Assembly (NCBI GenBank): GCA_016281125.1
Contig: JAEEIA010000060.1
Location: 19,307-83,306 of the forward strand
Origin: Oscillospiraceae bacterium
GTDB lineage: Bacteria; Bacillota; Clostridia; Oscillospirales; Ruminococcaceae
DNA length: 64,000 nt
Direction of reading: 5' to 3'
Part shown: piece by piece, positions 52,856 through 60,815 of the stretch
How positions within the stretch are numbered: position 1 is the first letter of the stretch
Layout: every line of letters starts with the position of its first letter
Position numbers and translations under genes: made by a program
Notes under the pieces: generated by a model
Database searches by the model: none
Told to the model about the DNA's origin: nothing
What the model saw: the letters and a program-made list of their open reading frames with translations, nothing else

Positions 52856-52890
52856 GCCTGACGGTTTCCCGCCAGGCGCTTGTTTTGTGT
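52852..52890 (+). terminator. Right copy of duplicated AAGCGCCTG terminator
   Basis: AAGCGCCTGACGG / CCGCCAGGCGCTT then GTTTTGTG, plus orientation, although the adjoining gene is on the minus strand. Confidence 0.75.
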
Positions 52891-52901
52891 GTTTGAAACC
52901 G

Positions 52902-54764
52902 TCAGAGTGCTTTTCCCATCTGCTCCCCTGTAACGATTTTTGCAATATAAAGAAGGATGCGCGTAATATCTCCGCTGTCTACGCCGGATACACCGTCGCA
53001 GTCTGCATTCTTCAGTCCCTGATCCGTGATCTGAGCCGATGCATCGGAATTGATGAACCGGGCAACCAGAACCGCATCAGAAACATCCACATAAGAATCA
53101 AGGTTCGCGTCGCCGTAGCGAGGATCATTCGTCGGCGTAATCGAGAAACCGGTGGTCGTGCCGATCTGCGGCTCACTGCTGACAGTCACCTCGAAAGAGC
53201 ATGTCGCAGTTCCGTACTTCACGTAGATCTGATAGGTTCCGGCTTTGGTATTGTCAAATTCCGAAGCGTCAACCGTGAAGGCCTCATAGGTGAACGGCTG
53301 TGTGAACGTATCGCCGTGCTTATCGCCCTCTGTGATCCAGCCTTCCGCCTTGCCGCCGGTCAGATCAAGCGCCTCACCGATTACATAGCTGGTTTTTGCC
53401 GGAAGCGCTCTGATCTCCAGCGAATACTGCGTGACGCCGCCGGTCGTTGCCTGTGCAGTCGTGGTGACAGGTGCCGGTGTTGTAACCGGAAGTGTGGTCG
53501 TCAGCGGGGTGCGGCCGCCGGTCAGCTCTGCATCATCCAGATAGAAGCTGATTTTATCCTTGGCTTCCGGTGTTTCGTTGTATTCCGTCTGCACATACAG
53601 AGAAATCTTCTGTGCGCCCTCCGGAATTGTGAAGGACTTGCTGAGCTGCGCCCATTTGCCGCTCTCAGCCTTCACCTCTGCAAGGTTGTCGTACTTCGTA
53701 TCGCCGTCCAGCGTATACTGCAGGCCAAGCACGAAGGTAGCCGAAGTGTAGGTCTGGCTGTTGTAGCCGACATAGGTTGAGAAGGTATAGGATCCGCCTG
53801 CCTCCAGCTCATCGGACGCGGCGCTGACGCCGTGCCAGGACTGGCTGCGCTCCGTGACGTACAGCGACTGGCTGCCGCCGTGGACGAAATCCTTGTTGAA
53901 GCCGTATTTGACGCCGTCGCCGCGGACTGCCCAGCTGGTTCCTGTCCCCTCAAAGCCGTCTGTAATGCCGGTGCCCTTGCCCGACGGTGCGGTATAGCTG
54001 ACCTCCGGCTCAGGCTCTGTGCCCGGCGTTGTGCCGGGATCCGGATTCGGATTTTCACCGAGCGTCAGGTCATTTTTCGTGATTTTTGCGGTGCCGGAGC
54101 TCATCCAGCCCTCGACATTGAGCGCGACCTCATACAGACCGCCCATCTCCATGCCGTACTGTTCCCATTGCTGGAAATGCGCAGATACGTCGATCTGGCC
54201 GCTGTTCCGGAGCTGGCCGTCCTTGCGGACGCTCCAGTACTGGTTGAAATGCGTGACGCCTTCCTCGATCGAAGGGCCGTCGTGCGTCCCCTTATAGACC
54301 TCGTAGGTGCCCCCGTTGGCGGTGATCTCACCGACCTTTCTCATGGTGTTGCTTTCCCCGGGCGGCCGCCAGTTGCCGTAATTCTCCACAATGTAATACT
54401 CCGCAAGCGGCTGCTTTGTCCAGCCGTAGACGCAGAGATAGGAGTTGCCGTTCGGCCGGTATTCTGATGCTTCAAAATCAACCGTGATGCCGTTCAGCGT
54501 TTTCCATTGCGGATAGTTCTCGAACTTCTGGCCGGAACGGAACAGCACATTCTTGATACCGCTCCATGAGCAGGAATATGTCCCCTTATCCCCGACAGTC
54601 ATTTGCGGATTGCCCTGTCCGCCCTCGTTCCAGAGCTCCCAGTGGTAGCCGTCCTTGACACCGACTTCGCGTTCGGTGCCGGCGGTTGCCGTCGTGCCCG
54701 GCGCGGATGTGAGTATCATCACCGCCGCACTGAGCAGACACGCCAGTCTGCTGTGTCTTTTCAT
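52902..54764 (-). CDS. Secreted GH11 endo-1,4-beta-xylanase with CBM22-like module and dockerin
   Basis: 620 residues. Signal peptide to about 28. GH11 catalytic jelly roll at about 35-235: nucleophile Glu in PLAEYYIVENYGNW (E122) and acid/base Glu in LNVEGWMSSG (E218). A Pro/Gly/Thr linker leads to a CBM22/CBM4_9-like module (about 265-415, DGFEGTGTSWAVRGDG ... ISFYLDDAEL), a Thr-rich linker, an Ig-like domain with the phrase YVIGEALDLTGGKAEG, and a dockerin (GDANLDSYVDVSDAVLVARFI and ADCDGVSGVDSGDITRILLYI). It should cut xylan as a cellulosome component. ATG 54764 has GGAGG eight bases upstream. Confidence 0.93.
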   Translation of the reverse strand: MKRHSRLACLLSAAVMILTSAPGTTATAGTEREVGVKDGYHWELWNEGGQGNPQMTVGDKGTYSCSWSGIKNVLFRSGQKFENYPQWKTLNGITVDFEASEYRPNGNSYLCVYGWTKQPLAEYYIVENYGNWRPPGESNTMRKVGEITANGGTYEVYKGTHDGPSIEEGVTHFNQYWSVRKDGQLRNSGQIDVSAHFQQWEQYGMEMGGLYEVALNVEGWMSSGTAKITKNDLTLGENPNPDPGTTPGTEPEPEVSYTAPSGKGTGITDGFEGTGTSWAVRGDGVKYGFNKDFVHGGSQSLYVTERSQSWHGVSAASDELEAGGSYTFSTYVGYNSQTYTSATFVLGLQYTLDGDTKYDNLAEVKAESGKWAQLSKSFTIPEGAQKISLYVQTEYNETPEAKDKISFYLDDAELTGGRTPLTTTLPVTTPAPVTTTAQATTGGVTQYSLEIRALPAKTSYVIGEALDLTGGKAEGWITEGDKHGDTFTQPFTYEAFTVDASEFDNTKAGTYQIYVKYGTATCSFEVTVSSEPQIGTTTGFSITPTNDPRYGDANLDSYVDVSDAVLVARFINSDASAQITDQGLKNADCDGVSGVDSGDITRILLYIAKIVTGEQMGKAL

Positions 54765-54836
54765 AGTCGTATCCTCCGTTATCATGTCAAACCGATGAAG
54801 ATCAAAGATCTTCCATACTGATGTCCCCGTATTTTT

Positions 54837-54865
54837 ATTATAGCATTTTTGTACATTCATGTCAA
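54837..54865 (-). promoter_or_regulatory. sigma-A promoter of xylanase gene
   Basis: Minus strand TTGACA (54865-54860), 17-base spacer, TATAAT (54842-54837). Confidence 0.85.
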
Positions 54866-54949
54866 TAATATGAAGCAATCTTAATAATTAGTAGTTTATA
54901 TGTATAATGGACAAAATTGCCCCGAATGGGATGCGGCAAACCGTCCGCG

Positions 54950-54986
54950 CACAAAAATACGGAGCAGACAGCAAGCCTGCTCCGTT
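54950..54986 (-). terminator. Terminator of GH25 gene
   Basis: Minus-strand stem ACGGAGCAG / CTGCTCCGT followed by ATTTTTG. Confidence 0.85.
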
Positions 54987-54991
54987 TGCGG

Positions 54992-56524
54992 TTATTTGTA
55001 ATTGTTCAGCTTTGCGCGCTTGATTGCGGAAGGATAATCGCGGTAGCAATAATCCATGTCCACATCACCGGTGAAGCCCTCGCAGGTACTGACGCCGTAC
55101 TGCCACATGCCGTAGTTGCCTGTAAAGGACGGCACCGCGACATTGTAATTCGCGACCCAGACATCATAACGCGATTTGACGTCCTGGTTGATCTTGTTGT
55201 TCAGATAGTACGACGAGCAGTAGATCTGGGAGAAGAATCCCTTTTTCTCCATCTCGGAGCAGAACGCGTCGATGATCGCGGAAATCTTGGAGATATCCAT
55301 TGCAAGCACGTCCTTCTCCTCAATGTCAAACGCGATCGGATATTCAAATGTGCGGTCTCCGAGCACCTGTGCGCAGACATTTGCCTCGATGCGTGCCTCC
55401 TCCGGCGTTTTGGCGTAGGAATACCAGTATGCGCCGACCGGAATGCCCGCAGCCTTTGCGCGGTCATAGTTGGAATAGAAGGTCGTATCGACCTGCTTGA
55501 GGTATTTGCCGAAGCCCGCCCGCAGGATCACGAACTGTGCCTTCGGATCGTTCTTTGCTTTCTGGAAATCGACCTTGTCGCCCTGCCACGAGGAAATATC
55601 AATGCCGTGGCACAGATACGGGCGCACCGTCGTGGTGATGAACGTGGTGCTCACGGTTGCCGTGATGACCAGCGGCTTGGTGGTCGGGCGCGTGGATGTC
55701 GGCTTTGCCTGCACCGTCGTGGTTGCAGCCGGTGCGGCGGTCGTCGGGACACAGGTGGTGGTGCCTGCGGCCATGGTTGCGGTGACGGCTGCGGTGGTCA
55801 CAGCCGGAACAGTCACTGTGGAGGCAGAAACGGCCGTCTGCGAAGCGGGCGCCGTCGTAACCGGATTCGACAGAACGGTTGTGACGGGCAGCGGCTCGGT
55901 GACCGGCTCTTCCGTTTTCGGCGTCCCCGGTGCAAGCACCGTGATTTTGCCGCGCTGCGTCAGCATCGGCAGCTTTGTGCCCTTGTGCGACAGCTCAATA
56001 TCCTGGAACGAAAGCTGATAGACCGTACCCGGCTCCGCATCGTCCGGAACCTTGAGCGCAATGCTGAATACGGTGCCGTTTTCCTCTGTGTAAAACGTGG
56101 ATTTGGAATTGCAGATAATCAGGTTGAAATCCTCGATCAGGTATGTGGAAAAGCTCAGATCGGGGAATATTTCCTTGTTGACGGGGGTAAAGCTGGTTGC
56201 ATGCTCCGGCTTCACGGGCGTCAGCACATCGCCGTAATTGACAGCGAATTTTGAGAACGAGAATCCGGGATTGTTGTCGATATCCGCACGGATTGTGACG
56301 GTTTCGCCGGGATAGCATTCCGCCGACGAAAGGGAAAGATCCGGCGGTGCGTTCTCTGCAACGGAAACGCGCTTGGTCATCACGAAGTCAAAGACATCGA
56401 CGACACCGTCCCCGTTCAGGTCAGACAGGCTTGATTCCTGTGCAGCGACAGGCGCGGCAAGGCTCAGGATACTGAAAACGGCAGCCATTCCCGTGGAGAG
56501 CAGCCGCCTCAGGCGCTTGTGCAT
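54992..56524 (-). CDS. Secreted GH25 lysozyme with half-dockerin and cohesin-like domain
   Basis: 510 residues. Signal peptide to about 28. Residues 35-52 (SDLNGDGVVDVFDFVMTKR) are one dockerin-type calcium repeat at the N-terminus, not a full pair. Residues 60-198 look like a cohesin: SSAECYPGETVTIRADIDNNPGFSFSKFAVNYG ... GTVFSIALKVPDDAEPGTVYQLSF ... RGKITVLAPG. A Thr/Pro/Ala linker (about 200-305) precedes the GH25 muramidase domain, with GIDISSWQGD and AFDIEEKDV carrying catalytic acids. It would cleave peptidoglycan, perhaps for wall remodelling around surface complexes. ATG 56524 has GGGAGGAG upstream. Confidence 0.88.
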   Translation of the reverse strand: MHKRLRRLLSTGMAAVFSILSLAAPVAAQESSLSDLNGDGVVDVFDFVMTKRVSVAENAPPDLSLSSAECYPGETVTIRADIDNNPGFSFSKFAVNYGDVLTPVKPEHATSFTPVNKEIFPDLSFSTYLIEDFNLIICNSKSTFYTEENGTVFSIALKVPDDAEPGTVYQLSFQDIELSHKGTKLPMLTQRGKITVLAPGTPKTEEPVTEPLPVTTVLSNPVTTAPASQTAVSASTVTVPAVTTAAVTATMAAGTTTCVPTTAAPAATTTVQAKPTSTRPTTKPLVITATVSTTFITTTVRPYLCHGIDISSWQGDKVDFQKAKNDPKAQFVILRAGFGKYLKQVDTTFYSNYDRAKAAGIPVGAYWYSYAKTPEEARIEANVCAQVLGDRTFEYPIAFDIEEKDVLAMDISKISAIIDAFCSEMEKKGFFSQIYCSSYYLNNKINQDVKSRYDVWVANYNVAVPSFTGNYGMWQYGVSTCEGFTGDVDMDYCYRDYPSAIKRAKLNNYK

Positions 56525-56551
56525 ATTGAACTCCTCCCTTATCATACATCC

Positions 56552-56621
56552 GGAATATCACCAGTTTTGGCACTTAGATGGTTAAAACTTATAATTTATC
56601 TATCTCTAGGGTGATATTTCC
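56552..56621 (-). promoter_or_regulatory. Structured 5' leader of GH25 gene
   Basis: Just after the predicted start site the RNA can close an 11-pair stem with one bulge: GGAAATATCACC (56621-56610) with GGTGATATTCC (56562-56552). Inside, AGTTTT pairs with AAAACT. It ends about 28 bases before the start codon. It matches no riboswitch consensus I can recall. Confidence 0.4.
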
Positions 56622-56626
56622 TTACT

Positions 56627-56655
56627 ATTTTACCATAACACGGCAGTGAATTCAA
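56627..56655 (-). promoter_or_regulatory. sigma-A promoter of GH25 gene
   Basis: Minus strand TTGAAT (56655-56650), 17-base spacer, TAAAAT (56632-56627). Confidence 0.65.
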
Positions 56656-56764
56656 GAGTGTCCGTGCTTTTTCTACGGATTTTCCAAATGATAGGCGATA
56701 ACAAACAGGGAATCTGAAGAAAAATTATGCATTATGCTGATTTTCTCGTTTTTTTAGAATCGGC

Positions 56765-56793
56765 TTGACTTTTGTCCTCTGATGTAGTATAAT
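56765..56793 (+). promoter_or_regulatory. Promoter of tRNA-Thr
   Basis: TTGACT (56765-56770), 17-base spacer, TATAAT (56788-56793). Confidence 0.8.
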
Positions 56794-56818
56794 ATAAAGG
56801 CGGTCACGAAAGACCGAT

Positions 56819-56894
56819 GCTGTTTTAGCTCAGTAGGTAGAGCACATCCTTGGTAAGGATGAGGTCGCTGGTTCGACTCCAGTAAACAGCTCCA
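56819..56894 (+). tRNA. tRNA-Thr (anticodon GGT)
   Basis: 76 bases including an encoded CCA end. Acceptor stem GCTGTTT / AAACAGC, D stem GCTC / GAGC, anticodon stem CATCC / GGATG with loop TTGGTAA (anticodon GGT), T arm GCTGG-TTCGACT-CCAGT. Own promoter and terminator, single tRNA gene. Confidence 0.97.
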
Positions 56895-56938
56895 GAACAG
56901 CTTCCATGCAGTGATGTGTGGAAGCTGTTTTCCTTTTC
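56895..56938 (+). terminator. Terminator of tRNA-Thr
   Basis: Stem AACAGCTTCC / GGAAGCTGTT then TTCCTTTTC. Confidence 0.88.
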
Positions 56939-56948
56939 TCTGACAGAA

Positions 56949-56994
56949 TCCCCCTGCCGCGCATATGTACCGGCAGGGGGCGTTTTGTTTTATC
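56949..56994 (+). terminator. Second terminator after tRNA-Thr
   Basis: Stem CCCCCTGCCG / CGGCAGGGGG then CGTTTTGTTTT. Backs up the first, or is left over from a lost gene. The rest of the gap to 57071 shows nothing clear. Confidence 0.8.
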
Positions 56995-57071
56995 TTGCCT
57001 GATTTTCACCTGATACACCATTTTCACTGCACCGCCTGCGTATTCTTATGTAGAAAACAGCCGAAACAATA

Positions 57072-57100
57072 TTGACATTTCGCAGTATATGATATATAAT
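57072..57100 (+). promoter_or_regulatory. sigma-A promoter of subtilase-like gene
   Basis: TTGACA (57072-57077), 17-base spacer, TATAAT (57095-57100). Confidence 0.85.
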
Positions 57101-57161
57101 AAGGGCGTTGGGTAGTTTTCAGTTAAGCATTCAATGTTTCTGAATCATAAAGGAGTATGCT

Positions 57162-59456
57162 ATGAAGAGAAAGCTCGTGTGCAGAAAAATTGCCGCAGTG
57201 CTGCTTTCGGCAGCGGTCATAACATGCAGTGCATTGTCTGTGCAGAACCCGTTCAGATCATCGGCAGTCGGCCCGGATGAAGAAGCCGTCCCGTTCGGCT
57301 GCGCGGATGACCTCGCGGAAGGTACATATTCCCCGAACCGGATTAACCTGCTTCTGAAGCAGGCATACAGCTGGGATTATGACTGCCTGCTGCAAGAAAT
57401 CTTCTCCGATCCGATGTTCAAAGAATACGAGGTGCTGTCGGATCCTGCGACGGCCAACCCCGATGCATTCCGCCTGTTCGTCACGGCGGAGCTGAACAGC
57501 GAGGGCGCGGATGCAATCCGTGCGGCGCTGGACTATCTGGAAGCGTTTGAGGAAATCTATTACGCGGGGCCGGATCAGTATTTTGAGATTCAGACAGGCG
57601 GCGCAGTCAACGCGCCCCGTATCGTATATGACGCGAACGGCAGCAGCAGGCCGGAGCCGGTGAACGATCCCGGTGCATGCGCCTCAGCTGAGGGACTGAC
57701 CAATTACAACGGCGCAACGCATCTGTCCAGTGCAGGCGCGTTCGATCTGATTGACCTGTATGAGGCATGGGGAATCACACCGGGCTCCCCGAACTTCGTG
57801 CTCGGCAATTACGAAACACTATATTATAATCACGAGGATCTCCTCGGTCAGATGTGGAACAATCCCGATCCCTCTGCAACGGAGCGGCACGGATACAATT
57901 TCACGAACAACAGCGGCAGCGTTTACAGCGAGGACAACGATCACGGAACATTCACGGCAGGCATCATGTGTGCTGCCGGAAACAACCGGAAGGGCTCTGC
58001 CGGTGTGGCATACGGCGCAAAGCTGATGGCTTCAATGGGCAGCAATGTGGGCAGCGCGGTGAAGTTCCAGAAGGCAATCAATTTCATGAACGAGCATGAG
58101 ATCAAGGTCTACAACATCTCTGCTTCATGGAGCAAAACGGTGCAGGAGCCTGTGCTGAGCCTGATCCGGCAGTACAAAGGTCTGGTTGTCGTCTGTGCGC
58201 ATAATCAGGGCGTCAATCTGGATGAGCAGCCGCTTTATCCGGCCAGCTATTCCGTGATGACCGATAATGTCATCGCGGTCGGCGCCGTGGATAACTACGA
58301 CAACAACCTGTGGAACTACGGCCCCGAAACGGTGCAGATCGCGGCGCCCTGCGAGGTTGTCGGCACCGGTATTTATGATGAGGACGGATTCATCGAATCC
58401 AATTACGGCGTATCGTGCTATACCTCTGCTGCGGCGCCGGTTGTGTCGGGCGTCATTGCGCTGATCTGGTCGGCCAATCCGACGCTGTCCGCACAGGAGG
58501 TCAAGCAGATTCTGCTGGATTCGGCAGATTATGTCCCCAAGCTCGACGGCATCATTCAGGGCGGTCGCCGCGTCAATGCATACAAGGCACTGCTGGCCGC
58601 TAGCTGCAAAAACGGACAGTATTTCTTCCGCAGCAAATCCAACGGCAAATACCTCAATCTGGATATGAAAAGCTCAATGCTGTACACCAGTGATTTCAAT
58701 GCGGATGTCACGCAGCAGTTCTACTTCGGTCAGGGTACCCTGACCTCGCGCGCCGTCAATGGATATATCTCATCCGGTTATGCCTATAAGGGCGGCATGC
58801 GGACGGCGGTCATGGGCGTAAAGACTGATATTGCGGTTGCAAAAGATCTGTCCGGCTCTGGCTACCGCATCATCCGGCCGGTCAGAGTCCCGCAGGACGG
58901 CGGCGGAGAAGCCGTGGAGCTGTACGCGTTGGAAGCAAAGAACGCCTATTCCTCCTGCGAGGACGTCATCTGGAAACCGTATGATCCGGATTCGGAGAAT
59001 CAGATCTGGTATGCGGAGGATGCCGCGCCCGTTTCTCTCCCAGACGGCATTTACACGATTCAGAATGTCCGGAGCGGCCAGATGCTGAACATGGAGCAGT
59101 CCAGCGGCAGCCTGATGCAGTATAATGCCAACGGCTTCGCCAACCAGAAATGGAAGCTGGAATCCAAAGGAATCGGACAGTATATCCTGAAAACCGAGTC
59201 GGAGCTGTTCAAGGGACAGCTGGCGAACAGCGGCGCTACCCCGCTGATCAGCCCGAATTCCTCTATCAAATTCTACCTCTACCAGAATGTTGACGATATG
59301 ACCGGTGAGCCGGACGGCTCTTACCGCATTCAGCGTGTCGGCAGCAAATGGTGCCTGAAGGTACAGGACGACAGCCTTGCAAGCTGCGCGCCGATGACAA
59401 TGGACGTGTTCCGCAACATCGGCAGTGATCAGTGGATTTTCACGAAGATCGGATAA
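57162..59456 (+). CDS. Secreted S8 subtilase-like protein with altered catalytic Asp and ricin-type lectin tail
   Basis: 764 residues. Signal peptide to about 36. Subtilisin fold at about 185-475: His in DNDHGTFTAGI (H261), oxyanion Asn in VVCAHNQG (N348) and Ser in YTSAAAPVVSG (S422, usually GTSMAAP). The Asp motif, normally VIDTGxDYxHPDL, reads GNYETLYYNHEDL, so Tyr217 or Glu218 stands at the Asp position. Residues about 620-764 form a beta-trefoil lectin (RICIN_B_lectin_2-like), with DGIYTIQNVRSGQMLNM and NQKWKLESKG. No dockerin. Proteolytic activity is doubtful; it may bind rather than cut. Confidence 0.82.
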   Translation: MKRKLVCRKIAAVLLSAAVITCSALSVQNPFRSSAVGPDEEAVPFGCADDLAEGTYSPNRINLLLKQAYSWDYDCLLQEIFSDPMFKEYEVLSDPATANPDAFRLFVTAELNSEGADAIRAALDYLEAFEEIYYAGPDQYFEIQTGGAVNAPRIVYDANGSSRPEPVNDPGACASAEGLTNYNGATHLSSAGAFDLIDLYEAWGITPGSPNFVLGNYETLYYNHEDLLGQMWNNPDPSATERHGYNFTNNSGSVYSEDNDHGTFTAGIMCAAGNNRKGSAGVAYGAKLMASMGSNVGSAVKFQKAINFMNEHEIKVYNISASWSKTVQEPVLSLIRQYKGLVVVCAHNQGVNLDEQPLYPASYSVMTDNVIAVGAVDNYDNNLWNYGPETVQIAAPCEVVGTGIYDEDGFIESNYGVSCYTSAAAPVVSGVIALIWSANPTLSAQEVKQILLDSADYVPKLDGIIQGGRRVNAYKALLAASCKNGQYFFRSKSNGKYLNLDMKSSMLYTSDFNADVTQQFYFGQGTLTSRAVNGYISSGYAYKGGMRTAVMGVKTDIAVAKDLSGSGYRIIRPVRVPQDGGGEAVELYALEAKNAYSSCEDVIWKPYDPDSENQIWYAEDAAPVSLPDGIYTIQNVRSGQMLNMEQSSGSLMQYNANGFANQKWKLESKGIGQYILKTESELFKGQLANSGATPLISPNSSIKFYLYQNVDDMTGEPDGSYRIQRVGSKWCLKVQDDSLASCAPMTMDVFRNIGSDQWIFTKIG

Positions 59457-59492
59457 CCGATTCTGCGGACAGGCTGATTTCCGAATAAAACG

Positions 59493-59532
59493 ATGCCCTT
59501 CCCGGTTCATCGCGCCGGGAAGGGCATTTTGT
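59493..59532 (+). terminator. Terminator of subtilase-like gene
   Basis: Stem ATGCCCTTCCCGG / CCGGGAAGGGCAT then TTTGTC. Confidence 0.9.
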
Positions 59533-59622
59533 CTGCAAACTTTTTATGCATACCGCCGGAACCGGCTGCGGATTCTGTGCGCATTTCCGCTGATCGCCAC
59601 AAAAAATGAAATATATTCACGG

Positions 59623-59668
59623 CATTATGCAATATATACTTGACATTATGCAAGCTATGATGTATAAT
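59623..59668 (+). promoter_or_regulatory. Promoter of HTH/membrane protein pair with two operator-like boxes
   Basis: TTGACA (59640-59645), 17-base spacer, TATAAT (59663-59668). CATTATGCAA occurs at 59623-59632 and 59644-59653, 21 bases (two helical turns) apart, the second overlapping the -35 box; a likely autoregulatory operator for the HTH protein. Confidence 0.7.
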
Positions 59669-59692
59669 GCAGGCAGAGAGGGGGGATTGCTC

Positions 59693-59920
59693 TTGAAGAA
59701 CAAGAAAATGAAGATCGCCCGCATGGAAAAGGACATGAATCAGGAGGCGTTGGCAAAGGCCGTCGGTGTGACGCGGCAGACGATCGGCATGATCGAATCC
59801 GGAAACTATAACCCGACGCTGAATCTCTGCATCGCAATCTGTGACGCACTCGGCAAGACACTGAATGACCTGTTCTGGCTTCCGCCGGAGGAGAGGAGTG
59901 ACAGCAATGACAACACTTGA
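59693..59920 (+). CDS. Short XRE-family HTH regulator (YozG/PbsX-like)
   Basis: 75 residues, one Cro/C1-type helix-turn-helix: MNQEALAKAVGVTRQTIGMIESGNYNPTLNLCIAICDAL, ending with LNDLFW as in YozG-type stand-alone regulators. TTG 59693 is chosen because AGGGGGG lies seven bases upstream and homologues begin KNKKMKIARMEKDM; an ATG further upstream would run through the promoter. It overlaps the membrane protein gene by 14 bases, the usual pairing for this family. Confidence 0.9.
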   Translation: MKNKKMKIARMEKDMNQEALAKAVGVTRQTIGMIESGNYNPTLNLCIAICDALGKTLNDLFWLPPEERSDSNDNT

Positions 59921-60815
59921 GGAACGGTTTGCACGGCGGCTCGACCGGCTGTCCGGCACGTATCCGAACGACGAACGCACCTCACGCATCAACGAAAAGG
60001 GATTTGCACTCTGCGGCCTGTTTTATATGCTCGCGCTGGCCGTGCGGATTCTGGTTGTTCTGATCTTCGGGGAACCCTACGCGTACAGGTATTCCGACTA
60101 CTGGAATACCTGGTGGGATCATGCACTGCTCGCTATCATGGTGTTCATCATGCTGGGCATCACCGTGAAGCAGCGCCGAAAGGAAGGAACGATACAGAAA
60201 AAGCAGCGCATCAGGCTGCGGCCGGCGGAACTCCCCCGTGCTGCTGCTGCGCTGCTCTCCGGCAAAAGCCCGGAGGATGAACGGACTGTGCGGGCATTTG
60301 AGCGCGGCTTTGCGGTCTGTGCGCTGCTCGGTTTCCTGTATTTCAGCATCAGCTTTTTGCTCTGCATGAAATGCAAGTATTATACTTCCAATTTTCTGCT
60401 GATGTGTGCAGCACCGCTGCCGGTCGGCTTTGTCAAACGCAGTGAGCGGATCATGACGCCGCCGCGTGCCGCGCATATCCGGCTGAACACGAAGCATGTT
60501 CTGCTGCGTCTGCCGGTCTATCTGCTGGTCGTTCTGCCATTTCTCTTTGCTTTGAATTTCTTTCCGGGTGCATACGACGCAGTCGGCAGATTTTCCGGGG
60601 AAAAACCGTACAGCGAGCATCTGCTCATCATGTTTTTCCAGGTTGCCGGAGATGCGCTCAGGGACTGGATCGCGCACCCGTGGCTCATCTCCCGTACCGG
60701 CATTCTGTATTTTGTCCTGTTTTATCTGCTCATCACCCTGTACTATGAGATCACAGTCGATATATACCGGAAGCAGATGCGGAAAATGGACGCGGAGGAA
60801 AACGATCTGAGTTAA
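59907..60815 (+). CDS. Multi-pass membrane protein partnered with HTH regulator
   Basis: 302 residues, no family recognised with confidence. A polar N-terminus is followed by two hydrophobic segments (about 35-55 and 72-87), a basic cytoplasmic stretch with an LLSGKSPEDERTVRAFERGFAVCALLG repeat of the N-terminal ERTSRINEKGFALCGLF phrase, then four to five more segments. The internal similarity suggests a duplicated half. ATG 59907 has GGAG upstream. Such proteins next to YozG-like regulators are of unknown function. Confidence 0.7.
   Translation: MTTLEERFARRLDRLSGTYPNDERTSRINEKGFALCGLFYMLALAVRILVVLIFGEPYAYRYSDYWNTWWDHALLAIMVFIMLGITVKQRRKEGTIQKKQRIRLRPAELPRAAAALLSGKSPEDERTVRAFERGFAVCALLGFLYFSISFLLCMKCKYYTSNFLLMCAAPLPVGFVKRSERIMTPPRAAHIRLNTKHVLLRLPVYLLVVLPFLFALNFFPGAYDAVGRFSGEKPYSEHLLIMFFQVAGDALRDWIAHPWLISRTGILYFVLFYLLITLYYEITVDIYRKQMRKMDAEENDLS

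Noticed and set aside
56830..57027. A 65-residue minus-strand frame ending in FTGVEPATSSLPRMCSTY
   Set aside because: It is the reverse translation of the tRNA-Thr gene, a well-known false protein.
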